Positions 36,010-45,353 of a stretch of 64,000 nucleotides of DNA are shown piece by piece. The notes under the pieces are model-generated. The model saw only the letters and a list, made by a program, of their open reading frames with translations. It was not told where the DNA came from and searched no databases. The stretch's first letter is position 1, and every line of letters starts with the position of its first letter. The position numbers were made by a program, and so were the translations under genes. The stretch spans positions 89,740-153,739 of the forward strand of contig NZ_JAINWJ010000014.1 in the NCBI RefSeq assembly GCF_021021415.1. Direction: 5' to 3'. Origin of the DNA: Martelella mediterranea. Its GTDB lineage: Bacteria > Pseudomonadota > Alphaproteobacteria > Rhizobiales > Rhizobiaceae.

Positions 36010-37727
36010 TGCCGGCTCCTTGTCTCTGCTCTCTGTTTCAGAATTTCCGGCGGAACCCCGTGATAGTCCCGCAACTCTTCGATGACCGCCTGGCATTCGC
36101 GCGCCCTGCGGGCGTCATCCCAGCCAAGTTCGTGCGCCATGACGGCCGCAATCGCCTCGATCTGACCGTGATCAATCCTGCCGGTGATGGCGAGCGACGT
36201 CCGGCGCAGGATGATATCGGACAGGTGCTCGACATGCTCTTCGGCGGTGATCAAGGCGATTTCCGCCGCCGTGAGCTCCAGCCCCGCGATCGGCGCGTCA
36301 TCTTTGCGGGCCGTCAGGGCCGTCAGCAGCGCTCGCGCTCGCGTTCCGTAAGCGTCTGCCATATGCGTCGCGCGCGCCTGGCTGATGCCGAAACTATCCA
36401 TCAGCTCGCCGACCAGCAATTCGGGCCTTGCCGGGTAATCGCGCCCGCCGCCGATCGGCAGCGCCTCGGTTCCCGTGATCCGTTCCCGCCCGAGTTCGGT
36501 CAGCACGGCATCGGCGGTCTGCTCCGAAAACGCCCTGAACGATGTCCATTTGCCGCCGACCATGCAGAATTGCGGCACGGGTCCGTCCATGCGATACACC
36601 TTGTGGTCGCGCGAGATCCGCCCCGTGAAATCGTGGTCGCTGACCGGCAGCGGACGGATGCCGCTATAGCTGAAGACCACGTCGTCCCGGTGAATGGCGA
36701 TTTCGGGAAACACCAGTTTCAGAGAGCCGAGTATGTAGTCCAACTCCTCATCCTCGCAGCGCGTGCGGCCGGCATGCTGGACCCTGATATCCGTCGAGCC
36801 GGCAAGCACCTTGCCCAGATAGGGAAAGACGATGCAGACGCGGCCATCCGTGTTCTCGAAGTAGATCATGTGACCGTTGAGCGCCGCAAACAGTCTGTCA
36901 TTGTCGATGATCAGGTGCGACCCCTTGGTGCCGGAGACCAGCGGCCCGCTCTCTTCCCCGCGCGGCGCGATCTGCGCGTTCACCTCGTCAAGCCAGGCGC
37001 CGGAGGCGTTGACGATGACGCGGGTGGAGAGAGCGTAGCTGTTGCCGGTCTCCCTGTCCGTCACCGTGTAGCCCTCGCCCTCAAGGCTGATCTCGGCGTA
37101 ATTGAGCGCAATCGAAGCCGGCGCGGCGCTTTCCGTATCCAGCACCAGCTCCACACCCAGCCGTTCGGGATAGGATATCCAGGCGTCGTAATAGGTGGCC
37201 GAGCAACAGAGCCTGCCGGTGAGTTCCGGCCACTTCCGACGGGTCTCCGCGGCGCCACGGAATGTGTGTTTCGGCAGCCTGCTTCGCCCGCGCGTGATCA
37301 TGTCATAGAGGGTCAGGCCGAGTTTGATCGGCAGTGCGCCCCGGCTCGAGGGTTTGCCCGATCCGCCGAACAGGGTCGCCGCCGAATTGAACAGGCCGGA
37401 TACATAGGAGGTGATCGGTATGGTGGTCGGCAAGGGCCGGACCATATGCGGCGCATTGGCAAGCAGGGCATCCCGTTCGGCCAGGGATTCGCGCACCAGA
37501 TCGAACTCGCCGTTTTCCAGATAGCGAAGGCCACCATGGATCATGCGCGACGGAGCGGCGCTGCAGCCGGAGCAAAAGTCGTTGCGCTCCACCAGCAGCA
37601 CGCGAAGGCCCTGCAGCGACAGGTCGCGGAAAACCCCAAGACCATTGATGCCGCCGCCGATCACAACGGCGTCGAAGACGCCGTTTGCGGCCAGTTTCTC
37701 AAAGCTTTTCGCTCTTTGCGCAGACAT
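36000..37727 (-). CDS. GlpD-like FAD-dependent sugar/polyol-phosphate dehydrogenase
   Basis: A 575-aa flavoprotein of the aerobic glycerol-3-phosphate dehydrogenase family, with GGGINGLG at the FAD site near residues 19-26, the GlpD signature SRMIHGGLRYLE, and a C-terminal helical domain. The ATG at 37727 has GGAGCC upstream. Because it sits with an FGGY kinase and SorC regulator, it may act on a polyol phosphate such as erythritol phosphate (EryB) and not only glycerol 3-phosphate. It would pass electrons to quinone at the inner membrane, by family. Confidence 0.88.
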   Translation of the reverse strand: MSAQRAKSFEKLAANGVFDAVVIGGGINGLGVFRDLSLQGLRVLLVERNDFCSGCSAAPSRMIHGGLRYLENGEFDLVRESLAERDALLANAPHMVRPLPTTIPITSYVSGLFNSAATLFGGSGKPSSRGALPIKLGLTLYDMITRGRSRLPKHTFRGAAETRRKWPELTGRLCCSATYYDAWISYPERLGVELVLDTESAAPASIALNYAEISLEGEGYTVTDRETGNSYALSTRVIVNASGAWLDEVNAQIAPRGEESGPLVSGTKGSHLIIDNDRLFAALNGHMIYFENTDGRVCIVFPYLGKVLAGSTDIRVQHAGRTRCEDEELDYILGSLKLVFPEIAIHRDDVVFSYSGIRPLPVSDHDFTGRISRDHKVYRMDGPVPQFCMVGGKWTSFRAFSEQTADAVLTELGRERITGTEALPIGGGRDYPARPELLVGELMDSFGISQARATHMADAYGTRARALLTALTARKDDAPIAGLELTAAEIALITAEEHVEHLSDIILRRTSLAITGRIDHGQIEAIAAVMAHELGWDDARRARECQAVIEELRDYHGVPPEILKQRAETRSRQCA

Positions 37728-37785
37728 AGGGGCTCCGTTCGCCGGAGCGGGCTCCGGCGTTCTCAAATTCCAATATTGCGGTCGG

Positions 37786-38781
37786 TTAACCGTCCAGGTC
37801 GCTCAGATGGGTCGCGACGGCACTGCTGATCGTTTTCTTTTCCTCCTCGGAAAGCCTGAGCCGGCCCGCCGCGGCGTTCTCGCGCGCCTGTTGGGCATTT
37901 CTCGCGCCACACAGCGAAAAGGTGATGCCCGGCTGGGCCAGCGTCCATGCAATCACCACCTGCGCCAGACTAGCGTCGTGAGCGCTGGCGATCGGTGCGA
38001 TCTCGCCCATCAGGGCGGCGACCTTCCGCCGGTTTTCGAGCGAGAAACGGGGATTGTCCTTGCGCTGATCATCGCCGCTGAACGTTCGCTCGGGGCCGAT
38101 CTTTCCGCTCAGAAGGCCGAGCGCCAGCGAGGAGTAGCTCAGCACCGAAACGCCGTTTTCTACGCAGACCGGAAGCAGCGTGGTCTCGATATCCCGTTTG
38201 ACCATGCTGTATTCTTCCTGGATCGCGTCGAGTTCGCCCGCCGCCAGATAGGCTGCGACATCCTCCGCCGAGGTATTGCTGGCGCCGATCGAGCGGATCT
38301 TGCCTTGCCGTTTCAGCTGCTCCAGCGCCTCCATCGTCTCATCGACGGGCGTTGTCGGATCCTGCCAGTGGGTGATGTAGTGGTCGATATAATCCGTCTT
38401 GAGACGCTTCAGGCTCTGCTCGATTTCGTAGACGATCGAATCCTTGCCGAGATAGCGATGGACGGGTTGCCCCTCGTAATCAAAGAAGTGATTGCCCTTT
38501 TGCATATGCCAGATCAGACCGCATTTGGTCGCCAGCACCACCTTGTCGCGCCGTCCGGCAAGCGCCTTGCCGACGATCTCTTCGGCCAGGCCCTGGCCAT
38601 AGGCGGGCGCGGTATCGACCAGCGTGATGCCCTCATCGAGAGCGGCGTGAATGGCCTCGATCGAGCGCGCCTCGTCCGTGCCGCCCCACATCCAGCCGCC
38701 GATTGCCCAGGTGCCGAGACCGACCACGGAAGCCTCGATGCCGGAGTGTCCGATCGGGCGCTTTACCATTTCATGCGACAT
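37786..38781 (-). CDS. Aldo/keto reductase
   Basis: A 331-aa NADPH-type aldo/keto reductase barrel. The catalytic tetrad is visible as D56, Y61, K86 and H138 (VDTAPAY, ATKCG, YITHW). It follows the pattern of YajO/IolS-type enzymes. It overlaps the SorC gene end by 11 bp and precedes the GlpD-like gene by 58 bp. It may interconvert an aldose and polyol for this pathway; its direction is unknown. Confidence 0.88.
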   Translation of the reverse strand: MSHEMVKRPIGHSGIEASVVGLGTWAIGGWMWGGTDEARSIEAIHAALDEGITLVDTAPAYGQGLAEEIVGKALAGRRDKVVLATKCGLIWHMQKGNHFFDYEGQPVHRYLGKDSIVYEIEQSLKRLKTDYIDHYITHWQDPTTPVDETMEALEQLKRQGKIRSIGASNTSAEDVAAYLAAGELDAIQEEYSMVKRDIETTLLPVCVENGVSVLSYSSLALGLLSGKIGPERTFSGDDQRKDNPRFSLENRRKVAALMGEIAPIASAHDASLAQVVIAWTLAQPGITFSLCGARNAQQARENAAAGRLRLSEEEKKTISSAVATHLSDLDG

Positions 38782-39751
38782 TTTTAGACCTTTCCATTTC
38801 TGTAAGGACCGCGTTCACGGTCCCCTCATCCAGGATCAGCGAATCCAGGTATTTTCCGTTCAGAACCGTCTGGATCGGGCGAACCTTGTGCGGGCCGGAG
38901 GCGACGCCGATCACCGTCCGGCAACCTGATATCTCCGAAGGCGCGACCGCGACCAGCCGCGAATTCAGTTCGTAATTCGCGAGGCTTCCGCCCTCCAGGA
39001 TCAGGTGAGCCATGAACTCGGCGGAGACGCCGAGCCCGACCATCATCTTCCGATCTTCTTCCGGAACCGGATTGAGGTCGTAATAGCTCGATCCGCTCGG
39101 CTCGATGGAGCCAATGCCCGTCAACGCAAGATTGGCCGCGCGCGCCAGATCGAACACCTCGCGCACGGAAGACATCTCCTTGAGCATCTCGCATTGCGCC
39201 CGGCTTTCGGCGAAAAGCGGCGCATGCACCATCAGCGCCCTGCCCCCCAGGCGTTCGGCAAGCCTTGAGGCCAGATTGTTGACGTCGGTATAGAACTTGC
39301 CCTGTACGCCGCCCGTCAGCGGCACCACGGTGACATCGAAACTGCGGTCGGCGACCAGATTGTCGACCGTCGCGCTGACGGCCTTGCCGCCGGTAATGGC
39401 AATGACGTCGCCGTCGCGGACATTTTCGAGGATGACGCTGGCCGCGGCCTTTCCGACCTGCTGCAGGTTGGTTTCAGCATTCGCGGACACGGTGGGCGTG
39501 ATGACCGCCGAACTGAGAGACGTCGCCTGTACCAGCGTGGCTTCAAGCTCCATCAGGCGCTGATACGGGGTCTCGATATCGATCCGCACCATGCCGAGCC
39601 TGCGCCCCTGGGCAATCAGCCGGTTGACCTTGGAATGCGACAGGTTGAGCCGCTGCGCGATCTCCGACTGCTTCATCCCCTCCAGGAAATGCAGCACGAG
39701 CACGGTGTGCATCTGACGGGCAGTTTCAAAATCGAGATTGTGGTCGAGCAT
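38771..39751 (-). CDS. SorC/DeoR-type sugar-binding transcriptional regulator
   Basis: A 326-aa SorC-family regulator: an N-terminal HTH (KQSEIAQRLNLSHSKVNRLIAQG) followed by a sugar-phosphate-binding domain of the NagB-like fold (GVQGKFYTDVNNLASRLAERLGG in the middle). The ATG at 39751 is chosen because the long upstream extension to 39970 reads over the permease gene. It lies inside the operon it presumably controls, as EryD does in erythritol clusters. The likely effector is a phosphorylated intermediate. Confidence 0.9.
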   Translation of the reverse strand: MLDHNLDFETARQMHTVLVLHFLEGMKQSEIAQRLNLSHSKVNRLIAQGRRLGMVRIDIETPYQRLMELEATLVQATSLSSAVITPTVSANAETNLQQVGKAAASVILENVRDGDVIAITGGKAVSATVDNLVADRSFDVTVVPLTGGVQGKFYTDVNNLASRLAERLGGRALMVHAPLFAESRAQCEMLKEMSSVREVFDLARAANLALTGIGSIEPSGSSYYDLNPVPEEDRKMMVGLGVSAEFMAHLILEGGSLANYELNSRLVAVAPSEISGCRTVIGVASGPHKVRPIQTVLNGKYLDSLILDEGTVNAVLTEMERSKNVA

Positions 39752-39764
39752 GTCCGTGCTCCTT

Positions 39765-40763
39765 CTATCCGCGCACTTTGTGGAGGTAATGGTCGATCGA
39801 AACCGCCGACAGCAGGATCGAGCCGCGTATGATATCCTGCCAGTAGACCGATACGTCGAGTAGCGCCAGCGAACTGGAAACCACCGAAAGCAGGACCGTG
39901 CCGAGGATCGCGCCGAAAATCGTGCCCGAGCCGCCGCTGAGACTTGCCCCGCCAATGACGGCGGCGGCAATCACATTGAGTTCCATCCCGATCCCGAAAG
40001 TCGGCTGGGCCGAGCCGAAGCGCGCCATGTAGATGACGCCGGCAACGCCGCAAAGCGCCGAGCACAGCGTGGTCGTGGAGAAGATCACCCGCTTGGTGCG
40101 AATGCCGGAATAGGCCGCCGCCTTCTCGTTGCTGCCGGTGTAGAACACCTTGCGGAACAGCGTGGTCCGGCGCAGCGCGAAGTCGAATGCGATGACGACG
40201 ACCAGAAAGATGATAATCACCAGCGGCACCGGCCCGATCGCGCCCTGCCCGATGAACTTGAACTCCGGCGGCAGGGTATAGAGCCCGAGCGGGCGTCCTC
40301 CGGTCGCCAGCAGGCATATGCCGCGCGCGATCACCATCACCGCCAGCGATACAATGAAGTGATGCAGGCCGACGCGCGTGACGAAAAAGCCCATGAAGGC
40401 GCCGATGCCAGCGCAGGCCGCGATCGATATCGCCGATGCGACCCAGGGATCGACCCCATGGAGATAAAGCCAGCCGCCGATCACCATCGCAAGCGCCGTT
40501 ACCGAGCCTACGGAAAGATCGATGCCGCCCGAGATCAGCAGGATGGTCATGCCCACCACCACGATCCCCTCCACCGCAAAGGCCATGGCCATCGCCCGCA
40601 TATTCACCCAGGTCAGGAAATAAGGCGAGGCAAAGGACATCACGATGAACAAAATGAGAATGATCGCGATCAGACCAGTCTCGCGCATTCTGAATAATCT
40701 TTTCAGCGGGCTTGTGCCGCCGCGTCCCGGCTTTGGCGCTGACATTTCCATAGCAGTGTCCAC
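39765..40763 (-). CDS. Sugar ABC transporter permease, RbsC type (CUT2)
   Basis: A 332-aa permease with about ten hydrophobic segments and the conserved GGIDLSVGSVTAL and AAAVIGGASLSGGSG motifs. It starts at a GTG at 40763 behind GGGAGGGGAAG, or at an ATG four codons later. It forms the channel of the importer with the ATPase at 40775 and binding protein at 42379. Confidence 0.9.
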   Translation of the reverse strand: MDTAMEMSAPKPGRGGTSPLKRLFRMRETGLIAIILILFIVMSFASPYFLTWVNMRAMAMAFAVEGIVVVGMTILLISGGIDLSVGSVTALAMVIGGWLYLHGVDPWVASAISIAACAGIGAFMGFFVTRVGLHHFIVSLAVMVIARGICLLATGGRPLGLYTLPPEFKFIGQGAIGPVPLVIIIFLVVVIAFDFALRRTTLFRKVFYTGSNEKAAAYSGIRTKRVIFSTTTLCSALCGVAGVIYMARFGSAQPTFGIGMELNVIAAAVIGGASLSGGSGTIFGAILGTVLLSVVSSSLALLDVSVYWQDIIRGSILLSAVSIDHYLHKVRG

Positions 40764-40774
40764 CTTCCCCTCCC

Positions 40775-42295
40775 TCAGGCAGTCTGTTTTTGACGATCAA
40801 GCACGGATGCCAGATGCATTATGTTTTCCTCGGTCATCGCCTCACCCGTGACCTCGCCGCTGATGCGGCCCTCGCGCACCACAAGGATACGGTCCGAGAT
40901 GCCGATCAGCTCCGGCAGTTCGGACGAGATCGCGACGATGCCGACGCCGGCCCGCGCCAGATCACGCAGAATGCGATGAATCTCGGATTTGGCGCCGACA
41001 TCGACGCCGCGCGTCGGCTCATCGAGGAAGATCAGTTTCGGATTGACCGACAGCATCTTGGCGAGCGCCACCTTCTGCTGGTTACCGCCGGACAGCGACG
41101 AAACCGGATCGCCGAGACGGCCATATTTGAGGTTGAGCGTACGACCGAGCCGTTCGGCCAGTTCCCGCTCCTTTCCGCCGCTGATCAGCCCGCCGATGCC
41201 GGAGACCTGGTCGAGGTCCAGCGCCGAAACATTCTCCGCGATCGACATCTCGAGAAACACGCCGTCGCCCTTGCGGTCCTCGCTCAGATAGACCATGCCG
41301 GCGGCGATGCTGTCGGCATATTCGGCGAGCGCGAGCTTCTGGCCGTTCAGCCATACTTCGCCTGTTACGTCCCCTTCGAGGCGGCAAATACCCTTGACGA
41401 CCTCGCTGCGGCCGGAGCCGATCAGCCCGGCGAAACCGAGGATTTCACCTTTCTTCAGTTCGAAGGATATATCGTGAAAGCGCCGGGCCTCGTTCAGCCC
41501 GTCGACCTTGAGGATAATTTCTTCGGATCGCTCCGCGGCAGACTGTTTTTCCGGGTAGAGCTTGTCGATCACCCGCCCGACCATGGCGTTGACCACATCG
41601 CCCGGCTCGATATCGGCGACATTGTAGGTGACGATATACTGGCCATCGCGAAACACGGAAACACGATCACAATTGTCGAAGATTTCAGCCATGCGGTGCG
41701 AGATATAGATGATCGATATCCCGCGATCGGCGAGACGACGCATGATCGCAAACAGTATCTGCGCCTCGGTTTCCGTCAGCGCGGCGGTCGGCTCGTCCAG
41801 GATCAGCACCCGGCAATCCAGCGTCAGAGCCTTGGCGATTTCGACCAGTTGCTGGCTGGAGATCGACAGATCGCGCACCGGGGTGGCGGGATCGATGTCG
41901 GCAAGCTCCTCAAGAACAATCTTCGCCTTCTTGCGCAGGGCATTGTAGTCCATCAGAAACGACCGGCTCACATTGGTAGCGGCCATGAAGATGTTTTCCG
42001 CGACCGAGACGTCCGGGCACAATGCGATTTCCTGATGCACCAGGCCGATGCCGAGCTTCTGGGCAACTGCGGGAGACGATATCCGAACCGCCTCGTCGCC
42101 GAGGATGATCTCGCCGCTGTCAGGCTGCAGGATGCCGTCGATCACGTTCATCAGGGTCGACTTGCCCGCGCCATTCTCGCCGGCAAGCGCATGGATTTCG
42201 CCCTTGCGCAGCTCGAAATCCACGCCCTTCAATGCCCGGATCGCGCCGAAGGATTTGCTCACATTGGCAATTTTCAGGATCACGTCATCGGTCAT
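40775..42295 (-). CDS. Sugar ABC transporter ATP-binding protein, RbsA type (CUT2, two domains)
   Basis: A 506-aa tandem ATPase. Domain 1 has GENGAGKST near residue 40 and the weak signature LSISSQQ; domain 2 has the degenerate GLIGSGRSE and an intact LSGGNQQ. It is clearly homologous to the RbsA-type protein at 24228 but belongs to a separate importer. An 83-bp gap with a stem-loop separates it from the binding-protein gene. Confidence 0.92.
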   Translation of the reverse strand: MTDDVILKIANVSKSFGAIRALKGVDFELRKGEIHALAGENGAGKSTLMNVIDGILQPDSGEIILGDEAVRISSPAVAQKLGIGLVHQEIALCPDVSVAENIFMAATNVSRSFLMDYNALRKKAKIVLEELADIDPATPVRDLSISSQQLVEIAKALTLDCRVLILDEPTAALTETEAQILFAIMRRLADRGISIIYISHRMAEIFDNCDRVSVFRDGQYIVTYNVADIEPGDVVNAMVGRVIDKLYPEKQSAAERSEEIILKVDGLNEARRFHDISFELKKGEILGFAGLIGSGRSEVVKGICRLEGDVTGEVWLNGQKLALAEYADSIAAGMVYLSEDRKGDGVFLEMSIAENVSALDLDQVSGIGGLISGGKERELAERLGRTLNLKYGRLGDPVSSLSGGNQQKVALAKMLSVNPKLIFLDEPTRGVDVGAKSEIHRILRDLARAGVGIVAISSELPELIGISDRILVVREGRISGEVTGEAMTEENIMHLASVLDRQKQTA

Positions 42296-42333
42296 GGCGA
42301 GCGCCCTTCATCTCGGATTGAAATTGCTGCGAA

Positions 42334-42354
42334 CGGTGGCGGCCAGCGCCACCG
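42334..42354 (-). terminator. Intra-operon stem-loop after binding-protein gene
   Basis: CGGTGGCG and CGCCACCG form a perfect 8-bp stem around GCCAG, midway between the binding-protein stop and the ATPase start. No T-run follows. Confidence 0.55.
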
Positions 42355-42378
42355 CTCACGATACCCCGGTTTAAGGGC

Positions 42379-43395
42379 TCAGTTCGTGTCGCGACCTTCC
42401 ATATATGCGTTGAGGTCGAAGCTTTCGGCGTTCTCCTTGGTGATGACCGCGAAGCCGTTATCGGCAAACGGAATCTGGAACGGGTTGTAGCCCGAGACCT
42501 TGTAGTCGTTGAACGGATCGAACACATCGCTGTGCACGGCGAAGAATGTCGCCAGGAAGCCGAGAAAGCCCTGCATGCCCTGGTTCGGGCTCAGCGCCAT
42601 GTGAATATTGCCGGCCTTGATCTGCTCAAGCGTCGCCGGCGTGATATCGGCATGCATGATCAGCACGTCGGCGCCGGCTTCGTTGACGGCCGCGACCGCG
42701 CCCTCGGCCGAACCCGCTTCGGGAATCCACATCGCGCCAAGATTGGGGTTGGCCTGGAGAATGGACGCCGTTGCCCGATAGGCGGCATTGCTGTCCTGAT
42801 TTGTGGTCTGCCGGCCGACCAGCTTCATGTCCGGATAGTTGTCTTCCATGTAGGAAATCAGCGCCGTGACGCGAAGATCGTGGTTGGACTGGCCCGGATT
42901 TTCCAGAACCGCATATTCGCCGCTTTCGCCGATCTGGCTGACGATCTCCTCCGCCGCGAACTTGGCTTCGGCCAGATTGTCGGAGGTGATATAGGACGTT
43001 CGCTTGGAGTTCGGCGAGTCGGCGGCAAATGTCACCACGGCAATCCCGCTGTCGACGGCCTGGTTGATCGGCCCGATAAAGGGATCGGCCTGCATCGGAT
43101 GCAACAGAACGCCCGCCGGCTGTTTCACCAGGTCCTGCTCGAATGAGGCGATCTGCTTGGTGATGTCGTAATCCGGCGTTCCGGAAAAGACGGTCTCGCA
43201 GCCAAATGCGTCTGCCGCCTGCTTGAAGCCCTCATAGACCGGCACCCAGTAAGGGTGCGCCGAAACCATGACATTCATGACATAGGTTTCACCCGGCTCG
43301 CATTTGATTGTGTCGGCTAGAGCCGGCGCTGTGCCGGAGACGAATGCTGCAAGCGCCAGAGATGTCACCGCGCCGCCCAAAGTAAATTTCATCAT
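42379..43395 (-). CDS. Sugar/polyol ABC transporter substrate-binding protein (CUT2)
   Basis: A 338-aa periplasmic binding protein with a Sec signal peptide (GGAVTSLALAAFVSGTAPALA) cleaved near residue 25. The mature protein starts DTIKCEPGETYVMNVMVSAHPYW in the usual strand-helix order. Two ATGs (43395 and 43392) follow GGGAGGAGG; the second has the better spacing. It is the first gene of the nine-gene operon running to 32053, so its ligand should be the polyol or sugar that the kinase and dehydrogenase consume. Confidence 0.9.
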   Translation of the reverse strand: MMKFTLGGAVTSLALAAFVSGTAPALADTIKCEPGETYVMNVMVSAHPYWVPVYEGFKQAADAFGCETVFSGTPDYDITKQIASFEQDLVKQPAGVLLHPMQADPFIGPINQAVDSGIAVVTFAADSPNSKRTSYITSDNLAEAKFAAEEIVSQIGESGEYAVLENPGQSNHDLRVTALISYMEDNYPDMKLVGRQTTNQDSNAAYRATASILQANPNLGAMWIPEAGSAEGAVAAVNEAGADVLIMHADITPATLEQIKAGNIHMALSPNQGMQGFLGFLATFFAVHSDVFDPFNDYKVSGYNPFQIPFADNGFAVITKENAESFDLNAYMEGRDTN

Positions 43396-43414
43396 TTCCT
43401 CCTCCCAGAAGACC

Positions 43415-43429
43415 ATGATCCAAGATCAT
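43415..43429. promoter_or_regulatory. Candidate SorC operator palindrome
   Basis: ATGATC-CAA-GATCAT is a perfect 15-bp palindrome about 20 bp upstream of the binding-protein start, close to the ribosome site. A second palindrome, CGCAATTTATTGCG, lies at 43469-43482. Either could be bound by the SorC-type regulator at 38771, but neither is repeated elsewhere that I found. Confidence 0.4.
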
Positions 43430-43990
43430 CGGTACGCAAAGGTACCGCACGAAATTAATCTCACATAACGCAATTTATTGCGCATGGGGACGTTAGGCGG
43501 CCGGCGGTTATGCTGTCAACAAACTTTGATATTTTTCTTATAGAGTGAAATATATTGCACGCTGGCATATGATTAGTTCCGATGGCTGTTCCTTCAGAAG
43601 AGCCATAGGCCCCGCCTGGGGGCAGCATGCGGATGGGCCCGTCTGATATTGTAGAATCAATGCGGACAACGCCGGACCAGCCGTTGGCGGACAAGGGCAA
43701 GGCGAATTCGACTTCTGCCATAATTTCGGCCCTGTGCAGTTGAACGGCATTGTCGGCTATAGCGGCCACACCGACATGCCCGTGTGCAGACGACAGGGAA
43801 GCGCGCGAAGGGGCTCTCCGGCGGCGCCAGCGCGTTCCGGCACGGTAACCAGGAAACCGACATAGGCCGATTTTCCTAAAATCTGTTTCATAACTATTGG
43901 TGATCAACCACGTTGCCTCCGGAATTATGATGCTTCGAAGGCAACTGGTAGCTTTTATCTGTCGTTAATTCTCAAAAGAGCCGAACTGTC
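43417..43990. other. 574-bp divergent intergenic region
   Basis: This gap separates the polyol operon (leftward) from the amidase operon (rightward). It holds two palindromes near the left end, an AT-rich segment around 43515-43560 that may be the leftward promoter, and a LysR-type T-N11-A box at 43887-43904. A 148-codon minus-strand frame (43461-43907) resembles no known family and is not called. No RNA gene or repeat was recognised. Confidence 0.5.
43887..43904. promoter_or_regulatory. LysR-type box upstream of the amidase operon
   Basis: The minus-strand reading ATCACCAATAGTTATGAA contains T-N11-A (TCACCAATAGTTA) and matches sites at 50835 and 50893 in the core CAATAG..AT.AA. It lies about 90 bp upstream of the amidase start. 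The regulator is probably the LysR encoded at 47637. Confidence 0.6.
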
Positions 43991-45316
43991 TTGACCGCCG
44001 ACCCGCAGACGATAGCCGGAAGCCATACGAGCGAACTGACGCCGGTCGCGCGCGTCTCATCCTGTCTGGAGCGGATCGCCGAGAGAAACGACATTATCCG
44101 GGCGATGATCTTCGTTGATGCCGATGAGGCATTGCGGGAAGCGCATCGGCTGGAGGCGGAGCTTGCCGCGGGCCGTTCGCGCGGGCCGCTTCACGGCGTA
44201 CTGATCGCGGTCAAGGACGTCATCGATGTCAGCGGCTGGCCGACGACAGGCGGCTCGCGCCTGTTCGAAGGCCGGATCGCAAGCGAGGATGCGCCTGTCG
44301 TGCGGGCGCTGCGCGAACAGGGCGCGATCATCATCGGCAAGACCAATCTGCACGAGTTGACCGCCGGCGGGCACGCTAACCCGTGGTTCGGCAAGGTCGT
44401 CAATCCACTTGCGGAAGACCGGGGAACGGGCGGGACCAGCAGCGGCTCGGCAGCGGCCGTGGCGGCGGGCTTCTGCGAGGCGGCGCTTGGCACCGACACC
44501 GGCGGCTCCAACCGCTCGACGGCGGCCGCAACCGGGCTTTATGGCCTCAAGCCAACCAATGGAACCATCGACGCGACCGGCATTCTGCCGACGGCGCCGA
44601 GCTTCGATACGGTCGGACCGATCGCAAAATCGCTCGAACTGGCGCGCCTTGTCCACTTTGCGATGACGGGGCGCGCCGCGCCGGAGCGGGAACGTGTTTC
44701 GCCATCGGGGCTCACGATCGGGCTCTGTCCCGACCTTCATGCCGCGCCGCTGGATGCGGCAGTGGATGAGGCCCACGAGACCTGGCTTCGCAGCGCACGC
44801 AATAAAGGCGCAAAGATAGCCACACTGCGCTTCGCGCAGGCGGAACAGGTCGCGAAGGCCGGGCTCGCCATCCTCGCTTACGAATTTGCCGCCAGCTACG
44901 GCGACCTCATTGCCGCAAAGCCGGAGAGCGTCGGCGAGGCCGTCCATGCCTTCGTGGAAACGGGACTGGCGATTGACGATCCTGCCTACCACGCCGACCT
45001 CGCCTTCCGCGCTGAAACACAGGGCGCGTTTTTGAAGCTCCTGCGATCCGTCGATGTGCTGGCGGCGCCGGTGGCTCCCGGCCTTGCGCCGCGACTGCTC
45101 GATGAAACAACCATGGTTGGCAGCGATCATGTTCCCTATGGTCCGGCGGGTGGCACGTTCCGCCGCTGGGCCAATTTTTTCGGGGTGCCGGCGCTTGCCA
45201 TGCCGCTTCCGATCGCGGGCGACCTTCCCGCCGCGATCCAGCTCTCCACGCCGCCGCTTTCAGAAAATCGCCTGTTCGCGGTGGCCGACGCCCTCGGTCC
45301 GAAGGAGACGGACTGA
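43991..45316 (+). CDS. Amidase, amidase-signature family
   Basis: A 441-aa amidohydrolase of the amidase signature family, which cleaves C-N amide bonds. The catalytic Lys is K75 (AVKDVID), the signature GGTSSGSAAAVAAG gives the cis-Ser at 150/151, and the nucleophile is Ser173 in GTDTGGS. The start is a TTG at 43991 without a strong ribosome site; the sequence begins at about the family's usual distance before K75. It leads an operon with an amino-acid importer and a LysR gene, so the natural substrate is perhaps an N-acyl or amide form of an amino acid. Confidence 0.87.
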   Translation: MTADPQTIAGSHTSELTPVARVSSCLERIAERNDIIRAMIFVDADEALREAHRLEAELAAGRSRGPLHGVLIAVKDVIDVSGWPTTGGSRLFEGRIASEDAPVVRALREQGAIIIGKTNLHELTAGGHANPWFGKVVNPLAEDRGTGGTSSGSAAAVAAGFCEAALGTDTGGSNRSTAAATGLYGLKPTNGTIDATGILPTAPSFDTVGPIAKSLELARLVHFAMTGRAAPERERVSPSGLTIGLCPDLHAAPLDAAVDEAHETWLRSARNKGAKIATLRFAQAEQVAKAGLAILAYEFAASYGDLIAAKPESVGEAVHAFVETGLAIDDPAYHADLAFRAETQGAFLKLLRSVDVLAAPVAPGLAPRLLDETTMVGSDHVPYGPAGGTFRRWANFFGVPALAMPLPIAGDLPAAIQLSTPPLSENRLFAVADALGPKETD

Positions 45317-45353
45317 CTTTCGTTCTTCACCATACCAAAAAAGGGGAATAAGC

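Noticed and set aside
36009..37829. 606-codon plus-strand open frame
   Set aside because: Antisense shadow of the GlpD-like gene; no ribosome site or family features.
40790..42490. 566-codon plus-strand open frame
   Set aside because: Antisense shadow of the RbsA-type ATPase gene, whose motifs are unambiguous.
43461..43907. 148-codon minus-strand frame in the 574-bp gap
   Set aside because: No family features, and it overlaps likely regulatory sites on both sides.
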